The translations under genes were made by a program, and so were the position numbers. Shown here piece after piece: positions 53,100 through 61,798 of a stretch of 64,000 nt of DNA (the first letter of the stretch is position 1; every line of letters begins with the position of its first letter). This DNA is from IDS-8 sp964424805 (GTDB lineage: Bacteria > Pseudomonadota > Gammaproteobacteria > Steroidobacterales > Woeseiaceae): positions 1-64,000 of the forward strand of contig CAYRKH010000004.1 in assembly GCA_964424805.1 (NCBI GenBank). Direction: 5' to 3'. The notes under the pieces were generated by a model, which saw nothing but the letters and a program-made list of their open reading frames with translations, made no database searches and was not told where the DNA came from.

Positions 53100-54044
53100 T
53101 TGACCTTACGCCTGCCGGTCGCCGCGCTCGCAGGACTCCTGCTCGCCGGGTGCGCCGCGAATCCGTTCGACGCGCTGCCGCCCGGTGAGCATGCCGCGGC
53201 CGTCGAGCTGCGCGACACCCCCTTTTTCCCGCAGGACGCCTACCAGTGCGGCCCCGCGGCGCTGGCTACCGTGCTGGCGGCAACGGGCGCACCGGTGACG
53301 GCGGACGAGCTGGTGCCCCTCGTCTACGTGCCCGGCCGCCGCGGCAGCTTCCAGGCGGAGATCCTTGCGGCCGCGCGCCGGCACGACCGGCTGCCCTACG
53401 TCATTGCGCCCGGGTTCGAGGCGCTCCTGGCCGAGGTCGAGGCCGGCCGGCCGGTGCTGGTGCTGCAAAACCTGGGAGTGGCCCTCATTCCTACCTGGCA
53501 CTACGCGGTGGTGGTCGGGTTTTCACCCGAAGACGGCAAGGTGATCCTGCGGTCGGGCACCGACAGGCGCCGCGTCACGCCCGCGGGCGTGTTCGCGCGC
53601 ACCTGGGAGCGCAGCGGCAACTGGGGCATGGTCGCACTCGAGCCCGGCGAGCTGCCGGGGGCGCCGGATCGCGATCGCTACCTGCAGGCCGCCGCGGCGG
53701 CCGAGGGAGCGGGACGCTTCGATCTCGCTGCACCCGCGTACGTTGCCGCGACCCAGGAATGGCCCGGCAGCGCCATCGCCTGGCTCGGCCGGGGCAACGC
53801 CGCGTATCATCGCGGTGAACTCGCCCAGGCAGAGCGCGGATACCGGCGCGCACTCGAGCTGGAGCCGGGGAACGTGGCGGCGCGAAACAACCTGGCCACG
53901 GCCGTGCTGGAGCAGGGCCGCTGCGCGGAGGCGGCACGGCTCGTGGAAGCCGCCGGCGACGCGGCCGCCGACACCCCGTTAGCCGCCGCGCTGGCGGCTA
54001 CCCGTGCCGATATCGCGGCCTGCCTGTCCGAAGCGACGCCTTGA
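53100..54044 (+). CDS. PA2778-family cysteine peptidase lipoprotein with TPR repeats
   Basis: A 314-residue lipoprotein (lipobox LLAGC18) with a C39-like papain-fold peptidase domain followed by a TPR region. The likely nucleophile is Cys50 in YQCGPAAL, and the general-base His134 is in TWHYAVVVGF. TPR helices occupy about 195-310. TTG 53100 is the likely start: it leads straight into the lipobox leader, with GGGG 6 nt upstream. Family role is unknown; the constant pairing with PA2779 suggests the membrane protein is its partner or substrate. Confidence 0.9.
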   Translation: MTLRLPVAALAGLLLAGCAANPFDALPPGEHAAAVELRDTPFFPQDAYQCGPAALATVLAATGAPVTADELVPLVYVPGRRGSFQAEILAAARRHDRLPYVIAPGFEALLAEVEAGRPVLVLQNLGVALIPTWHYAVVVGFSPEDGKVILRSGTDRRRVTPAGVFARTWERSGNWGMVALEPGELPGAPDRDRYLQAAAAAEGAGRFDLAAPAYVAATQEWPGSAIAWLGRGNAAYHRGELAQAERGYRRALELEPGNVAARNNLATAVLEQGRCAEAARLVEAAGDAAADTPLAAALAATRADIAACLSEATP

Positions 54045-54063
54045 TTGTTCCGGAGGAGCCAGC

Positions 54064-54816
54064 GTGATTATCGGCAGCATCGTCATCCACCGGCGGTTCC
54101 GCGGGCCGCCGCATTCGGGTAACGGCGGGTATTCCTGCGGCCGCCTTGCAAGCTTCATCGACGGCGTCGCCGAGGTAACGCTGCGCAAGCCGCCGCCGCT
54201 CGAAACCGAGATGCAGGTCGTCGAGGAAGCCGACGGGACGGTCGGGCTGTACGACGGCCAGCGACTGGTTGCCACGGCGCGGCCGGCGGAGGCCGCCGTC
54301 ACGCCGCCGGTCAGGCCGAACTTCGAAGAGGCACAGGCCGCGAGCGCGAGAACCTTCCCGGCCGGGGCCCACAAGCTGCCGATGTGCTACGTCTGCGGAC
54401 CGGACCGCCGCCACGGCGACGGCCTGCGCATCCATTGCGGGCCACTCGACCCGAAGGCCGGCTGGAGCGGCGTGGTCGCGGCCGGGTGGATACCCGAAGA
54501 CTACATGGCGGACGACGACGGCGCCGTGGCAGCGGAGTTCGTCTGGGCGGCCCTGGACTGCCCGACTGCCTACGCGAGGGGCTCCGCGGACGGTTTTCCG
54601 TCCATCCTGCTCGGCCGCCAGGCGGTGCGCATCGAACGCCGCCCGCGGCCCGGCGATCGCTGCGTGATCACGGCATGGCAAACCGGCAGCGAAGGCCGCA
54701 AGCTCTGGTCAGAGGGCGCACTCCTCGACGCCACCGGCGAAACGCTGGCCGTCTGCCGGGCAACGTGGATCGAGGTATCCCCCGACGTCCTCACCGGCAC
54801 CAAAACCCCAACGTAG
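54064..54816 (+). CDS. Hotdog-fold thioesterase-like hypothetical protein
   Basis: A 250-residue cytosolic protein with two hotdog-like halves. The N-terminal RRFRGPPHSGNGGYSCG segment and the CYVCGPDR motif in the middle resemble a family of proteins of unknown activity with a thioesterase-like fold. No catalytic residues can be named. The start is GTG 54064, with GGAGGAG about 4-10 nt upstream. It is in line with the PA2779/PA2778 pair (19 bp gap). Its TAG stop is contributed by the REP array that begins at 54813. Confidence 0.78.
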   Translation: MIIGSIVIHRRFRGPPHSGNGGYSCGRLASFIDGVAEVTLRKPPPLETEMQVVEEADGTVGLYDGQRLVATARPAEAAVTPPVRPNFEEAQAASARTFPAGAHKLPMCYVCGPDRRHGDGLRIHCGPLDPKAGWSGVVAAGWIPEDYMADDDGAVAAEFVWAALDCPTAYARGSADGFPSILLGRQAVRIERRPRPGDRCVITAWQTGSEGRKLWSEGALLDATGETLAVCRATWIEVSPDVLTGTKTPT

Positions 54817-55466
54817 GAGGAGCGCGCATCGCGCGCGATGCCACCGTGCACGACAGCGCCTGACACGTGTGGATAAGCAAAAGCCGTAGCATCGCGCGCC
54901 GTGCGCGCTCCCACATCGCATCCCAAATCGCCCCCGCATCGCTGCGCATCCCGCGCCGTGCCCGTGGGAGCGCGCATCGCGCGCGATGCCACGGTGGACG
55001 ACCATACTTAACACGTGTGGATGAGCAAAGGCCGTAGCATCGCGCGCAGTGCGCGCTCCTACATCGCGTCCCAAATTGCCCCCGCATCGCTGCGCATCCC
55101 GCGCCGTGCCCGTAGGAGCGCGCATCGCGCGCGATGCCACGGTGCACGACCATACTTAACACGTGTGGATGAGCAAAAGGCCGTAGCATCGCGCGCAGTG
55201 CGCGCTCCTACATCGCGTCCCAAATTGCCCCCGCATCGCTGCGCATCCCGCGCCGTGCCCGTAGGAGCGCGCATCGCGCGCGATGCCACGGTGCACGACC
55301 ATACTTAACACGTGTGGATGAGCAAAGGCCGTAGCATCGCGCGCCGTGCGCGCTCCCACATCGCTCCGTGGGAGCGCGCATCGCGCGCGATGCCACCGTG
55401 GGCGACAGCACCTGGCACGTGTGGATGAGCTACGGCCCTAGCATCGCGCGCAGTGCGCGCTCCTAC
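54813..55466. repeat. Tandem array of about 4.5 REP-pair units (148-151 bp period)
   Basis: This fills the 686-bp gap between convergent genes. Forward heads begin at 54813, 54964, 55112, 55261 and 55368, giving spacings of 151, 148, 149 and a truncated 107 bp. Each full unit has a forward REP, a spacer with CACGTGTGGAT(A/G)AGC, a reverse REP, then a second GC-rich spacer. Units are nearly identical, so the expansion is recent. The first head supplies the hotdog gene's stop codon. Confidence 0.95.
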
Positions 55467-55502
55467 ACGTGCGGATGCAACGGCCGTGGCTGTGCTGTGG
55501 CG

Positions 55503-56657
55503 TCAGGTGTTGTCGGTCGGGGTGAGTTTCAGCAGGCGGCCGCCCTTACCGTCTTCGAGCAGCCAGATGGCGCCGTTTGGGCCCTGCTCGACTTCGCGGA
55601 TGCGCTGGCCCATGGGATAGCGCTCCGCCTCCCGGGCAGAGTCGCCCTCGATTGCGACCCGCACGAGCGCCTCCCCGCCCAGCGCGCCGATCAGGGCGTT
55701 GCCCTGCCAATCGGGGAACAGCTCGCCGGTATAGAACACCAGGCTGCCCGGTGAGATCGCCGGCACCCAGAACACCTTCGGCGCCTCGAACTCGGGCCGC
55801 GTGTCGTGATCGGGAATGCTCCGGCCGTCGTAGTGATCGCCGTTGGAGACGATCGGGTAGCCGTAGTTCTCACCTTTCACGATGAGGTTCAGCTCGTCGC
55901 CGTGCCGCGGGCCCATTTCCAGCTCCCACAGCCGGCCCTCCGGATCGAACGCGAGTCCCAGCGGATTTCGCTGCCCCAGCGTCCAGACCTGCGCCGCGAC
56001 GCCGCCCTGGTCGGCGAACGGGTTGTCGGCCGGCGAAGAGCCGTCGTCGTTCAGCCGGATCACCTTGCCGAGGTTCTGCTGCATGTCCTGCGCGGGCGTG
56101 AACTTCTGCCGCTCGCCGGAGGAGATGAACAGGTAGCCGTCCGGCGCGAAGGCGATGCGGTGGCCGTAGTGCCCCCGGCCGCTGACCTTCGGCTCCTGGC
56201 GCCAGATGACCTGCTGCTCGCCGAGCGCACCGCCGTTGCCCGCCAGCTCGAGTTTTGCGCGCATGACGGCGGCGCCGCGCGTGTCGCCGTCGCCCGCTTC
56301 CGCGTAGCTCAGGTAGATCACGCCGTTCTCCGCGAAGTCCGGGTGCAGGACGACGTCGCCCAGGCCGCCCTGGCCTCCGTAGTCGACTTCGGGCACGCCG
56401 CTCACCGGCGCCGATTTCTTGCCGTCCGTCGTGACCACCAGCAGCCGGCCCGGCTTCTCGGTCACGAGCAGGCGGCCGTCCGGCAGGAAGGTCATCGCCC
56501 AAGGCTCGTCGAACGTCGCAACCGCGGTTGCCGTGAACGGTTGCTCGCCGGGAGCCGTGCTGCCGTTCGCGGCCTGTGCAGTGTCCGCGTTGCCGCAGGC
56601 GGCCAACAGGATCCCGGCGGCGGCGATGATGGAGGCGTTCAGGTAGGCTCGAAGCAT
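55503..56657 (-). CDS. PQQ-dependent sugar dehydrogenase, lipoprotein
   Basis: A 384-residue six-bladed propeller of the soluble aldose-dehydrogenase group (Asd/YliI type). The leader ends LLAACGN (lipobox Cys21). The family segments PWAMTFLPDG, GGQGGLGDVVLHPDF, GHYGHRIAF, GQRNPLGLAFDP and GPRHGDELNL are clear; the His in the GHYGHR block is the expected catalytic base. It oxidises sugars using PQQ, probably feeding electrons to periplasmic carriers. No PQQ synthesis genes are nearby. Confidence 0.94.
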   Translation of the reverse strand: MLRAYLNASIIAAAGILLAACGNADTAQAANGSTAPGEQPFTATAVATFDEPWAMTFLPDGRLLVTEKPGRLLVVTTDGKKSAPVSGVPEVDYGGQGGLGDVVLHPDFAENGVIYLSYAEAGDGDTRGAAVMRAKLELAGNGGALGEQQVIWRQEPKVSGRGHYGHRIAFAPDGYLFISSGERQKFTPAQDMQQNLGKVIRLNDDGSSPADNPFADQGGVAAQVWTLGQRNPLGLAFDPEGRLWELEMGPRHGDELNLIVKGENYGYPIVSNGDHYDGRSIPDHDTRPEFEAPKVFWVPAISPGSLVFYTGELFPDWQGNALIGALGGEALVRVAIEGDSAREAERYPMGQRIREVEQGPNGAIWLLEDGKGGRLLKLTPTDNT

Positions 56658-56730
56658 GGCGCGGTCCTCTTGTTCGGCGCTGGAACGATAGCACGTCGCG
56701 CCGCGGGGCTGCGGCGGGGAAGGCGCCGTA

Positions 56731-58056
56731 TCAGGCCTGCGCCTCTTTCAGCCGCAGCGCCGACGCCGCCGCGACCAGCGAGACGACCGAGAGCGACAGC
56801 ACCGCCACGGCCGGCCCGCCCACGGCAACGAGCGCGCTCACGGCACCGCCGGCCAGCAGCAGCACGCCGATGACCGTGTTGCTGACCGCGACGTAGCTCG
56901 CGCGGTTTTCCGCGGTAGCGATGTCGATCAGGTGCGTTTTGCGGCCCGCGCGCACGCCTTCGTGCGCGACGTTCAGGAGGAAATAGCTCACCGCAAAAAA
57001 GACCGCCGGGTACGGCAGGTCCTCGATGCTCGAAACGCCGACGGTGATGAAACCCGCAACCGCCGCGAGCGCGGCGGCCGTTGCCATCGTCCTCCGGCTC
57101 GAGCGGTCGGACAGGCGTCCCCAGACCGCCGCGCTCGCGAAGCCCGCCGCCCCGGTGGCGATGAGCAGCGCGCCGAGCTGCGAGATCGCTCCCTCGGAGG
57201 CGCGGCTCGCGAGGCTGATGTAGAACGGCGCGACCAGCGCCGTCGACAGGAGCAGCGTGCGCACGATCAGGAACTGCCGCAGGTCCGGGTCCCTGCGGAT
57301 CAGCCCGAGCTGCCGTACCGCTTCGGTGATGGCGTTACCGCCGCCTTCGGTCGCGCCCGCGTACTCCGCGATCCGGCTGAAGAGCAGCGCCGCGAGGATC
57401 CACAGGGCGCCCGCGGCGGACAGCAGCGTCGCGAAGAACGCCGTCCCCTGCCGGTCCGGGGCCACGACGAACCAGAGCGCGCCCACCACGATCGTGATCG
57501 CGCCCGCGAGCGAAGAGGCGTAGCCGCTTGCCGTGCCGCGGCGGCTCTTGCTGATGGTCTTTCCCAGCACGTCCTTGTCCGCGATGGAGCACACGCCGCG
57601 CGCGAGGCTGAACACCACCAGCAGCGCGAGGATCGACCAGCCGGCCACGGCGCCGCGCTGGGTGAGCGCCACGAGGGCCATGCAGGCGACGGCGATGCCC
57701 TGCACGATGCTGCCGCCGACCCAGAACCATTTCCTGACCGGCACCTGGCGAATGTACCGCGCGATGAAGAGCTGCGGCAGGAGCGACAGCGATTCGCGCA
57801 CCGGCACGAGGAACCCGAGCATGAAGGTCGGCGCACCGAGGTGGATGAGCAGCCAGGAAAGAACCACCTTCGGGCTCGACAGGAGGTCCCCGGTCTTGGT
57901 GGCCACCAGCGAGCCGATGTGGATGAAAAAATTCCGCGGCTGCTCGCGGCAGGCCTCCGCCGGGATGTCGCGGCAGACGCGCGCATCCTCGTCGCCGGTC
58001 AGGAGGTCGTAAAGATCGCGGGTCAAACCGGGTTGTGCAGTGGCTTCGGTGTTCAT
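56731..58056 (-). CDS. MFS transporter
   Basis: A 441-residue membrane protein with twelve probable helices and MFS-type loops such as GRLSDRSSRR in the C-terminal half. The N-terminal 45 residues are cytoplasmic, with CREQPRNFFIH just before helix 1, a feature I do not recognise from characterised clades. Substrate is unknown. The gene is divergent from gamma-glutamyltransferase, with a REP pair between. Confidence 0.87.
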   Translation of the reverse strand: MNTEATAQPGLTRDLYDLLTGDEDARVCRDIPAEACREQPRNFFIHIGSLVATKTGDLLSSPKVVLSWLLIHLGAPTFMLGFLVPVRESLSLLPQLFIARYIRQVPVRKWFWVGGSIVQGIAVACMALVALTQRGAVAGWSILALLVVFSLARGVCSIADKDVLGKTISKSRRGTASGYASSLAGAITIVVGALWFVVAPDRQGTAFFATLLSAAGALWILAALLFSRIAEYAGATEGGGNAITEAVRQLGLIRRDPDLRQFLIVRTLLLSTALVAPFYISLASRASEGAISQLGALLIATGAAGFASAAVWGRLSDRSSRRTMATAAALAAVAGFITVGVSSIEDLPYPAVFFAVSYFLLNVAHEGVRAGRKTHLIDIATAENRASYVAVSNTVIGVLLLAGGAVSALVAVGGPAVAVLSLSVVSLVAAASALRLKEAQA

Positions 58057-58120
58057 CGGGCTGCATTGTCGGCCAAGTCAGCGGTCGGCACCACATCCTG
58101 TAGAATGCCTCGCCTGGCCC

Positions 58121-58218
58121 GTGGGAGCGCGCATCGCGCGCGATGCCACGGCCGTTGCTCATCACACGTGGCGGGCGATGCCGTCCGCGGTGGCATCGCG
58201 CGCGGTGCGCGCCCCTAC
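58121..58218. repeat. REP pair in a divergent intergenic region
   Basis: A forward copy (GTGG head) starts at 58121 and a reverse copy ends at 58218, between the MFS and gamma-glutamyltransferase starts. Unlike most copies in the window, it lies among promoters, not gene ends. Confidence 0.88.
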
Positions 58219-58242
58219 GGGCACATAACCAGGATTCCGGCG

Positions 58243-59970
58243 ATGGGAAGGATGTTGAAGGATATGATTCGGGTGCGCGGCATTGTCTTCGCCGCATGCA
58301 CGACCGCCCTGCTGCTCGGCAGCATTACCGCCGAGGCCGACCGCCTGCCGGTGCGCGGCAAGCACGGGATGGTGGCGACGTCGTCGGAAATAGCCTCCAG
58401 GGTCGGCATCGAGGTGCTGAAGGAGGGCGGCAACGCCGTGGATGCCGCGGTAGCGACGGCGTTCGCAATGGCCGTGACCTGGCCGTCGGCCGGCAACATC
58501 GGCGGCGGCGGCTTCCTCGTCTATCACGGCGCCGACGGCTACGCCACGACTTTCGACTTCCGTGAGAAGGCACCGCTCGCCGCCAGCGAGACCATGTACC
58601 TCGATGAGTCGGGCGAAGTGCGGGAAGGCTACCCGAATCACCTCGGGATACTCGCCGTCGGCGTACCGGGCACGGTTGCGGGGCTCGCGCTCGCGCACCG
58701 GGAGCTCGGCAAGCTCGAGTGGCCGGCGCTCGTCGAGCCCGCCGTGGAGCTCGCACGCAAAGGCATCCCGATCACCTGGGCCCTGCACGATGATTTCCGC
58801 GACCGGCAGGAGTTCTGGGCGAAGTACCCGAGCTCGGCGGCGAAGTTCCTCAAGGAAGACGGCTCCTTTTACCAGCCGGGTGACCGGTGGGTTCAGCCCG
58901 ACCTTGCCGACGCACTGGCACGTATCCGGGACCACGGCCACGACGGCTTTTACCGCGGCAAAACCGCCGAGCTGATCGCGGACTTCATGCGCGAGAACGG
59001 CGGGCTGATCACCCTCGACGACCTCGCCCGCTACGAAGCCGTGGAACGCGAACCGATCCGCGGCAGCTACCGCGGTTACGACATCGTCGGCATGCCGCCG
59101 CCGAGCTCGGGCGGCATCATCATGGTGGAGATGCTGAACATCCTGGAAGGGTATGACCTGGCTGCCGCCGGGCTCAATTCCGCGCAATACCTGCACCTGC
59201 TCACGGAAGCCATGCGCCGCGGCTACGCCGACCGCGCGGAGTACCTGGGCGACCCGGACTTCGTGGACGACATGCCGATCGAGCGCCTCATCTCCAAGGA
59301 ATACGCCGCCAGCCTGCGGGCGACGATCGACCCGGCCAAAGCGTCGCAAAGCGACCCCGCGGAATTCGCCGGGATCTACGAGAGCCCGAGCACGACCCAC
59401 ATCTCGATCGTCGACGACGCGGGCAACATGGTGTCGCTGACTTATACGCTGGAGTGGAGTTACGGCTCGCACATCGTGGTGGACGGCGCGGGCTTCCTGC
59501 TCAATAACGAGATGGGCGATTTCAACGCGCAGCCGGGCGTCACGGACGCTCAAGGGCGTATCGGCACCGAGCCGAACCTGATCCGGCCGGAGAAGCGCAT
59601 GCTTTCCAGCATGTCACCGACGATCGTGGCGAAAGATGGCGTACCGATCATGGCGATCGGCACGCCGGGCGGCAAGACGATCATCACGACGACGATGCAG
59701 GTGATCCTGAACGTCCTCGACCACGGGCTCGACATCGGCGAGGCGATCGAGGCCGGCCGCATCCACCATCGCTGGCTGCCGGACTACACGCGCTTCGAGA
59801 AGCCCGGGTTCTCGCCCGATACGGTCCGGCTGTACGAGGCACTGGGGCACGAGGTGCGCTTCCAGGGCGGCATGGGCTCCGCGATGGGCGTCTACCACGA
59901 CCTGGAGAACGACGTTTACCTCGGCGCGGCCGACTCGCGCTCACCGGACGGCGGCGCGGCAGGCTACTGA
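58243..59970 (+). CDS. ggt: Gamma-glutamyltransferase
   Basis: A 575-residue periplasmic Ntn hydrolase that cleaves glutathione and other gamma-glutamyl compounds. The leader ends SITAEAD. The proenzyme cleaves itself before the catalytic Thr384 in the STTHISIVD motif. The substrate-binding arginine region (FREKAP), NNEMGDF and GTPGGKTI blocks are present. Length is typical. ATG 58243 is favoured, with AGGA about 8 nt upstream; ATGs at 58252 and 58264 are possible. It is the best-supported glutathione-degradation gene here. Confidence 0.95.
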   Translation: MGRMLKDMIRVRGIVFAACTTALLLGSITAEADRLPVRGKHGMVATSSEIASRVGIEVLKEGGNAVDAAVATAFAMAVTWPSAGNIGGGGFLVYHGADGYATTFDFREKAPLAASETMYLDESGEVREGYPNHLGILAVGVPGTVAGLALAHRELGKLEWPALVEPAVELARKGIPITWALHDDFRDRQEFWAKYPSSAAKFLKEDGSFYQPGDRWVQPDLADALARIRDHGHDGFYRGKTAELIADFMRENGGLITLDDLARYEAVEREPIRGSYRGYDIVGMPPPSSGGIIMVEMLNILEGYDLAAAGLNSAQYLHLLTEAMRRGYADRAEYLGDPDFVDDMPIERLISKEYAASLRATIDPAKASQSDPAEFAGIYESPSTTHISIVDDAGNMVSLTYTLEWSYGSHIVVDGAGFLLNNEMGDFNAQPGVTDAQGRIGTEPNLIRPEKRMLSSMSPTIVAKDGVPIMAIGTPGGKTIITTTMQVILNVLDHGLDIGEAIEAGRIHHRWLPDYTRFEKPGFSPDTVRLYEALGHEVRFQGGMGSAMGVYHDLENDVYLGAADSRSPDGGAAGY

Positions 59971-59988
59971 CGACCGCCTGACGGCACT

Positions 59989-60317
59989 GTAGGAGCGCGC
60001 ATCGCGCGCGATGCCTCGGCCACCGGGATGAGCATCGCGCGCAATGCGCGCTCCTAACTACGCAAGCCGCGGGCTCAACATCATCGCCCACCGGGATGGG
60101 CATCGCGCGCAGTGCGCGCTCCTACTCCGCAAGCCGCGGGCTCAACATCATCACCCACCGGGATGGGCATCGCGCGCAATGCGCGCTCCTACTCCGCGGG
60201 CTCAACATCATCACCAGCCGGGGTGGGCATCGCGCGCGATGCGCGATGCGCCAGCAAACCGCGCGCTGGACATCGTCGCCAGCCGGGGTGGGCATCGCGC
60301 GCAGTGCGCGCTCCTAC
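59989..60317. repeat. REP array: one forward and five reverse copies with 60-68-bp period
   Basis: This fills the 343-bp gap between convergent ggt and cytochrome genes. A forward REP starts at 59989; reverse copies start near 60031, 60099, 60166, 60226 and 60291, separated by a repeated GGGCTCAACATCATC-type spacer. The fourth is damaged. The last head (60316-60314, minus) provides the TAG stop of the diheme cytochrome gene. Confidence 0.94.
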
Positions 60318-61171
60318 TTTGCGCCCAGCGACTTCAGGTACACGGCGATCGCGTGCCGGTCTGCGTCGGTCAGGTAGCTGGTGCCGTCCTCGATGACCGC
60401 CGCCATGCTGCCGCCGGCGAAATCGCCGTTGGGCTCCATCCCGATGTCGAGGAAGTATTCGATATCGCCGAGTGACCACTTGCCTATGCCCTCCTCGGGG
60501 TCGGCGGTGATATTCGGCATCTTCTCGCCGCCGGGACCGTCGGGATTGCCCGTCAATTCGCGATCCTGCTGCAACACGCCGAAGCGTCCGCGCGGCGTGT
60601 GGCATTCGCCGCAATGGCCGAGATGCCGCACGAGGTAGGCACCGCGGTTCCACTCCTCGCTCGCCTGCGGGTCCGGCTCGAAACGCCCGGGATTGAAATA
60701 GCGCCGTTTCCACAGGCCCGCGCCGAAACGCGAGGCCAGGAACGAGAGTTCGTGCCTGGGCGTCGTTTGCCTGACCGGCTCGAGGCTGTCGAGGTAGGCC
60801 TTTATCGCGAGCAGGTCCTCACGGCTGGCACCGGTGTACGACGTATACGGGAATGCCGGGAAATAATGTTTGCCTTCGGGGCTCACGCCGAGCCAGAACG
60901 CGTTGACGAACTCGTCGTCGGACCAGCCGCCGATGCCGGTCTCGACGTCGGGCGTGATGTTCGGGGCGTAGAAGGTGCCGTAGGGCGATTCCAGCGCGCG
61001 CCCGCCGGCGAACGGCACGGCGTCATCGGTTTCGGCCGTGTGGCAGGTGACGCAGCCGCCGGCGTGAACCAGGTACTCGCCCCGTTCCACGGGGCTGTCG
61101 CCGCCCGGCGCCGCCATCGCGGCGGGCAGGATCGCCGCGGCAAGGACGAAGGCGATCGCCCTAATCGTCAT
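60314..61171 (-). CDS. Diheme periplasmic cytochrome c
   Basis: A 285-residue exported electron carrier with two class-I heme sites: CVTCH (40-44) and CGECH (187-191). The leader ends AAMAAPG. The layout resembles the cytochrome subunits of membrane dehydrogenases (two c domains with an NITPD motif after the first heme). It overlaps the upstream cytochrome c' gene by 11 nt. It may accept electrons from periplasmic dehydrogenases such as the PQQ enzyme, but the gene is not adjacent to one. The stop codon lies in a REP head. Confidence 0.92.
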   Translation of the reverse strand: MTIRAIAFVLAAAILPAAMAAPGGDSPVERGEYLVHAGGCVTCHTAETDDAVPFAGGRALESPYGTFYAPNITPDVETGIGGWSDDEFVNAFWLGVSPEGKHYFPAFPYTSYTGASREDLLAIKAYLDSLEPVRQTTPRHELSFLASRFGAGLWKRRYFNPGRFEPDPQASEEWNRGAYLVRHLGHCGECHTPRGRFGVLQQDRELTGNPDGPGGEKMPNITADPEEGIGKWSLGDIEYFLDIGMEPNGDFAGGSMAAVIEDGTSYLTDADRHAIAVYLKSLGAK

Positions 61172-61628
61172 CCCGGCGGAATTTATCGTGGCAGCCGCGG
61201 CAGGAGGCACCGACATCGCGCAGCGCCAGGCCAATGGCCCGCTGGTCGCCCGTAGACGCGACCTCGGCGAGCGCGGCGGTGGCCTGCTCCGCTGCGGTGA
61301 CCGCCTTCGCGAACTCCTCGGGCTGCTCCCAGATCGCCGGCAGCGCTTCGGAATCGTCCACGTTCGAGCCGGCCGGAAACACGTAGCCCAGCTCCGCAGC
61401 CGTCATGGCGAGCGCCTGCGCGTGGTCGCCCAGGAAGCCGTTATCCTCCACGAGGCCGCGCACGTGCTTCGAGATGGCGGAAACGTGCGCGCCCAGGGCC
61501 GACATGATCGTCTCCCGGTATTCCTTCGCGTCTTCGGGGGTCGCCTGCGCCTGGGCGGTGCCGGATACGGCCGCGACCACGAGGTACAAACCAGCGGCGA
61601 GCGCCGGGACCGGGTTCCTGCGATGCAT
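61161..61628 (-). CDS. Cytochrome c' (class II) family protein
   Basis: A 155-residue exported protein with a four-helix-bundle character and a C-terminal heme motif CRGCH (143-147), typical of cytochrome c'. Class II cytochromes bind NO or CO or shuttle electrons. The leader ends TAQAQ. ATG 61628 is chosen with GGAG 8 nt upstream; a TTG at 61634 is also possible. Its 11-nt overlap with the diheme cytochrome indicates a two-gene transcript. Confidence 0.88.
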   Translation of the reverse strand: MHRRNPVPALAAGLYLVVAAVSGTAQAQATPEDAKEYRETIMSALGAHVSAISKHVRGLVEDNGFLGDHAQALAMTAAELGYVFPAGSNVDDSEALPAIWEQPEEFAKAVTAAEQATAALAEVASTGDQRAIGLALRDVGASCRGCHDKFRRDDD

Positions 61629-61713
61629 GTGCAATGCTCCGTTGTTGTGATTGGCCGCCCGAGAATACCCTCGCGCCCCCTCCCTTCACAATCCAACCGC
61701 CGCAACAACACCT

Positions 61714-61797
61714 GTAGGAGCGCGCATCGCGCGCGATGCCACCAATCCCTCCGCTTGCCGCCAGCGTACCGGTTGCGATGGACGTGGCATAGCGCGA
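61714..61797. repeat. REP element with a degraded partner
   Basis: A forward GTAG REP (61714-61740) is followed by a much-degraded reverse relative (about 61780-61797) between same-strand genes. Confidence 0.75.
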
Positions 61798-61798
61798 G

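Noticed and set aside
54868..54876. Replication origin
   Set aside because: Only one perfect DnaA box, no AT-rich region, no dnaA or dnaN nearby.
54813..55466. CRISPR-like regular repeats
   Set aside because: Repeats are long, themselves inverted, and the spacers are copies of each other; no cas genes are present.
56932..58242. N-terminal extension of the ggt frame through the MFS gene
   Set aside because: It runs antisense to a clear membrane protein and through a REP pair; the ggt leader starts at 58243.
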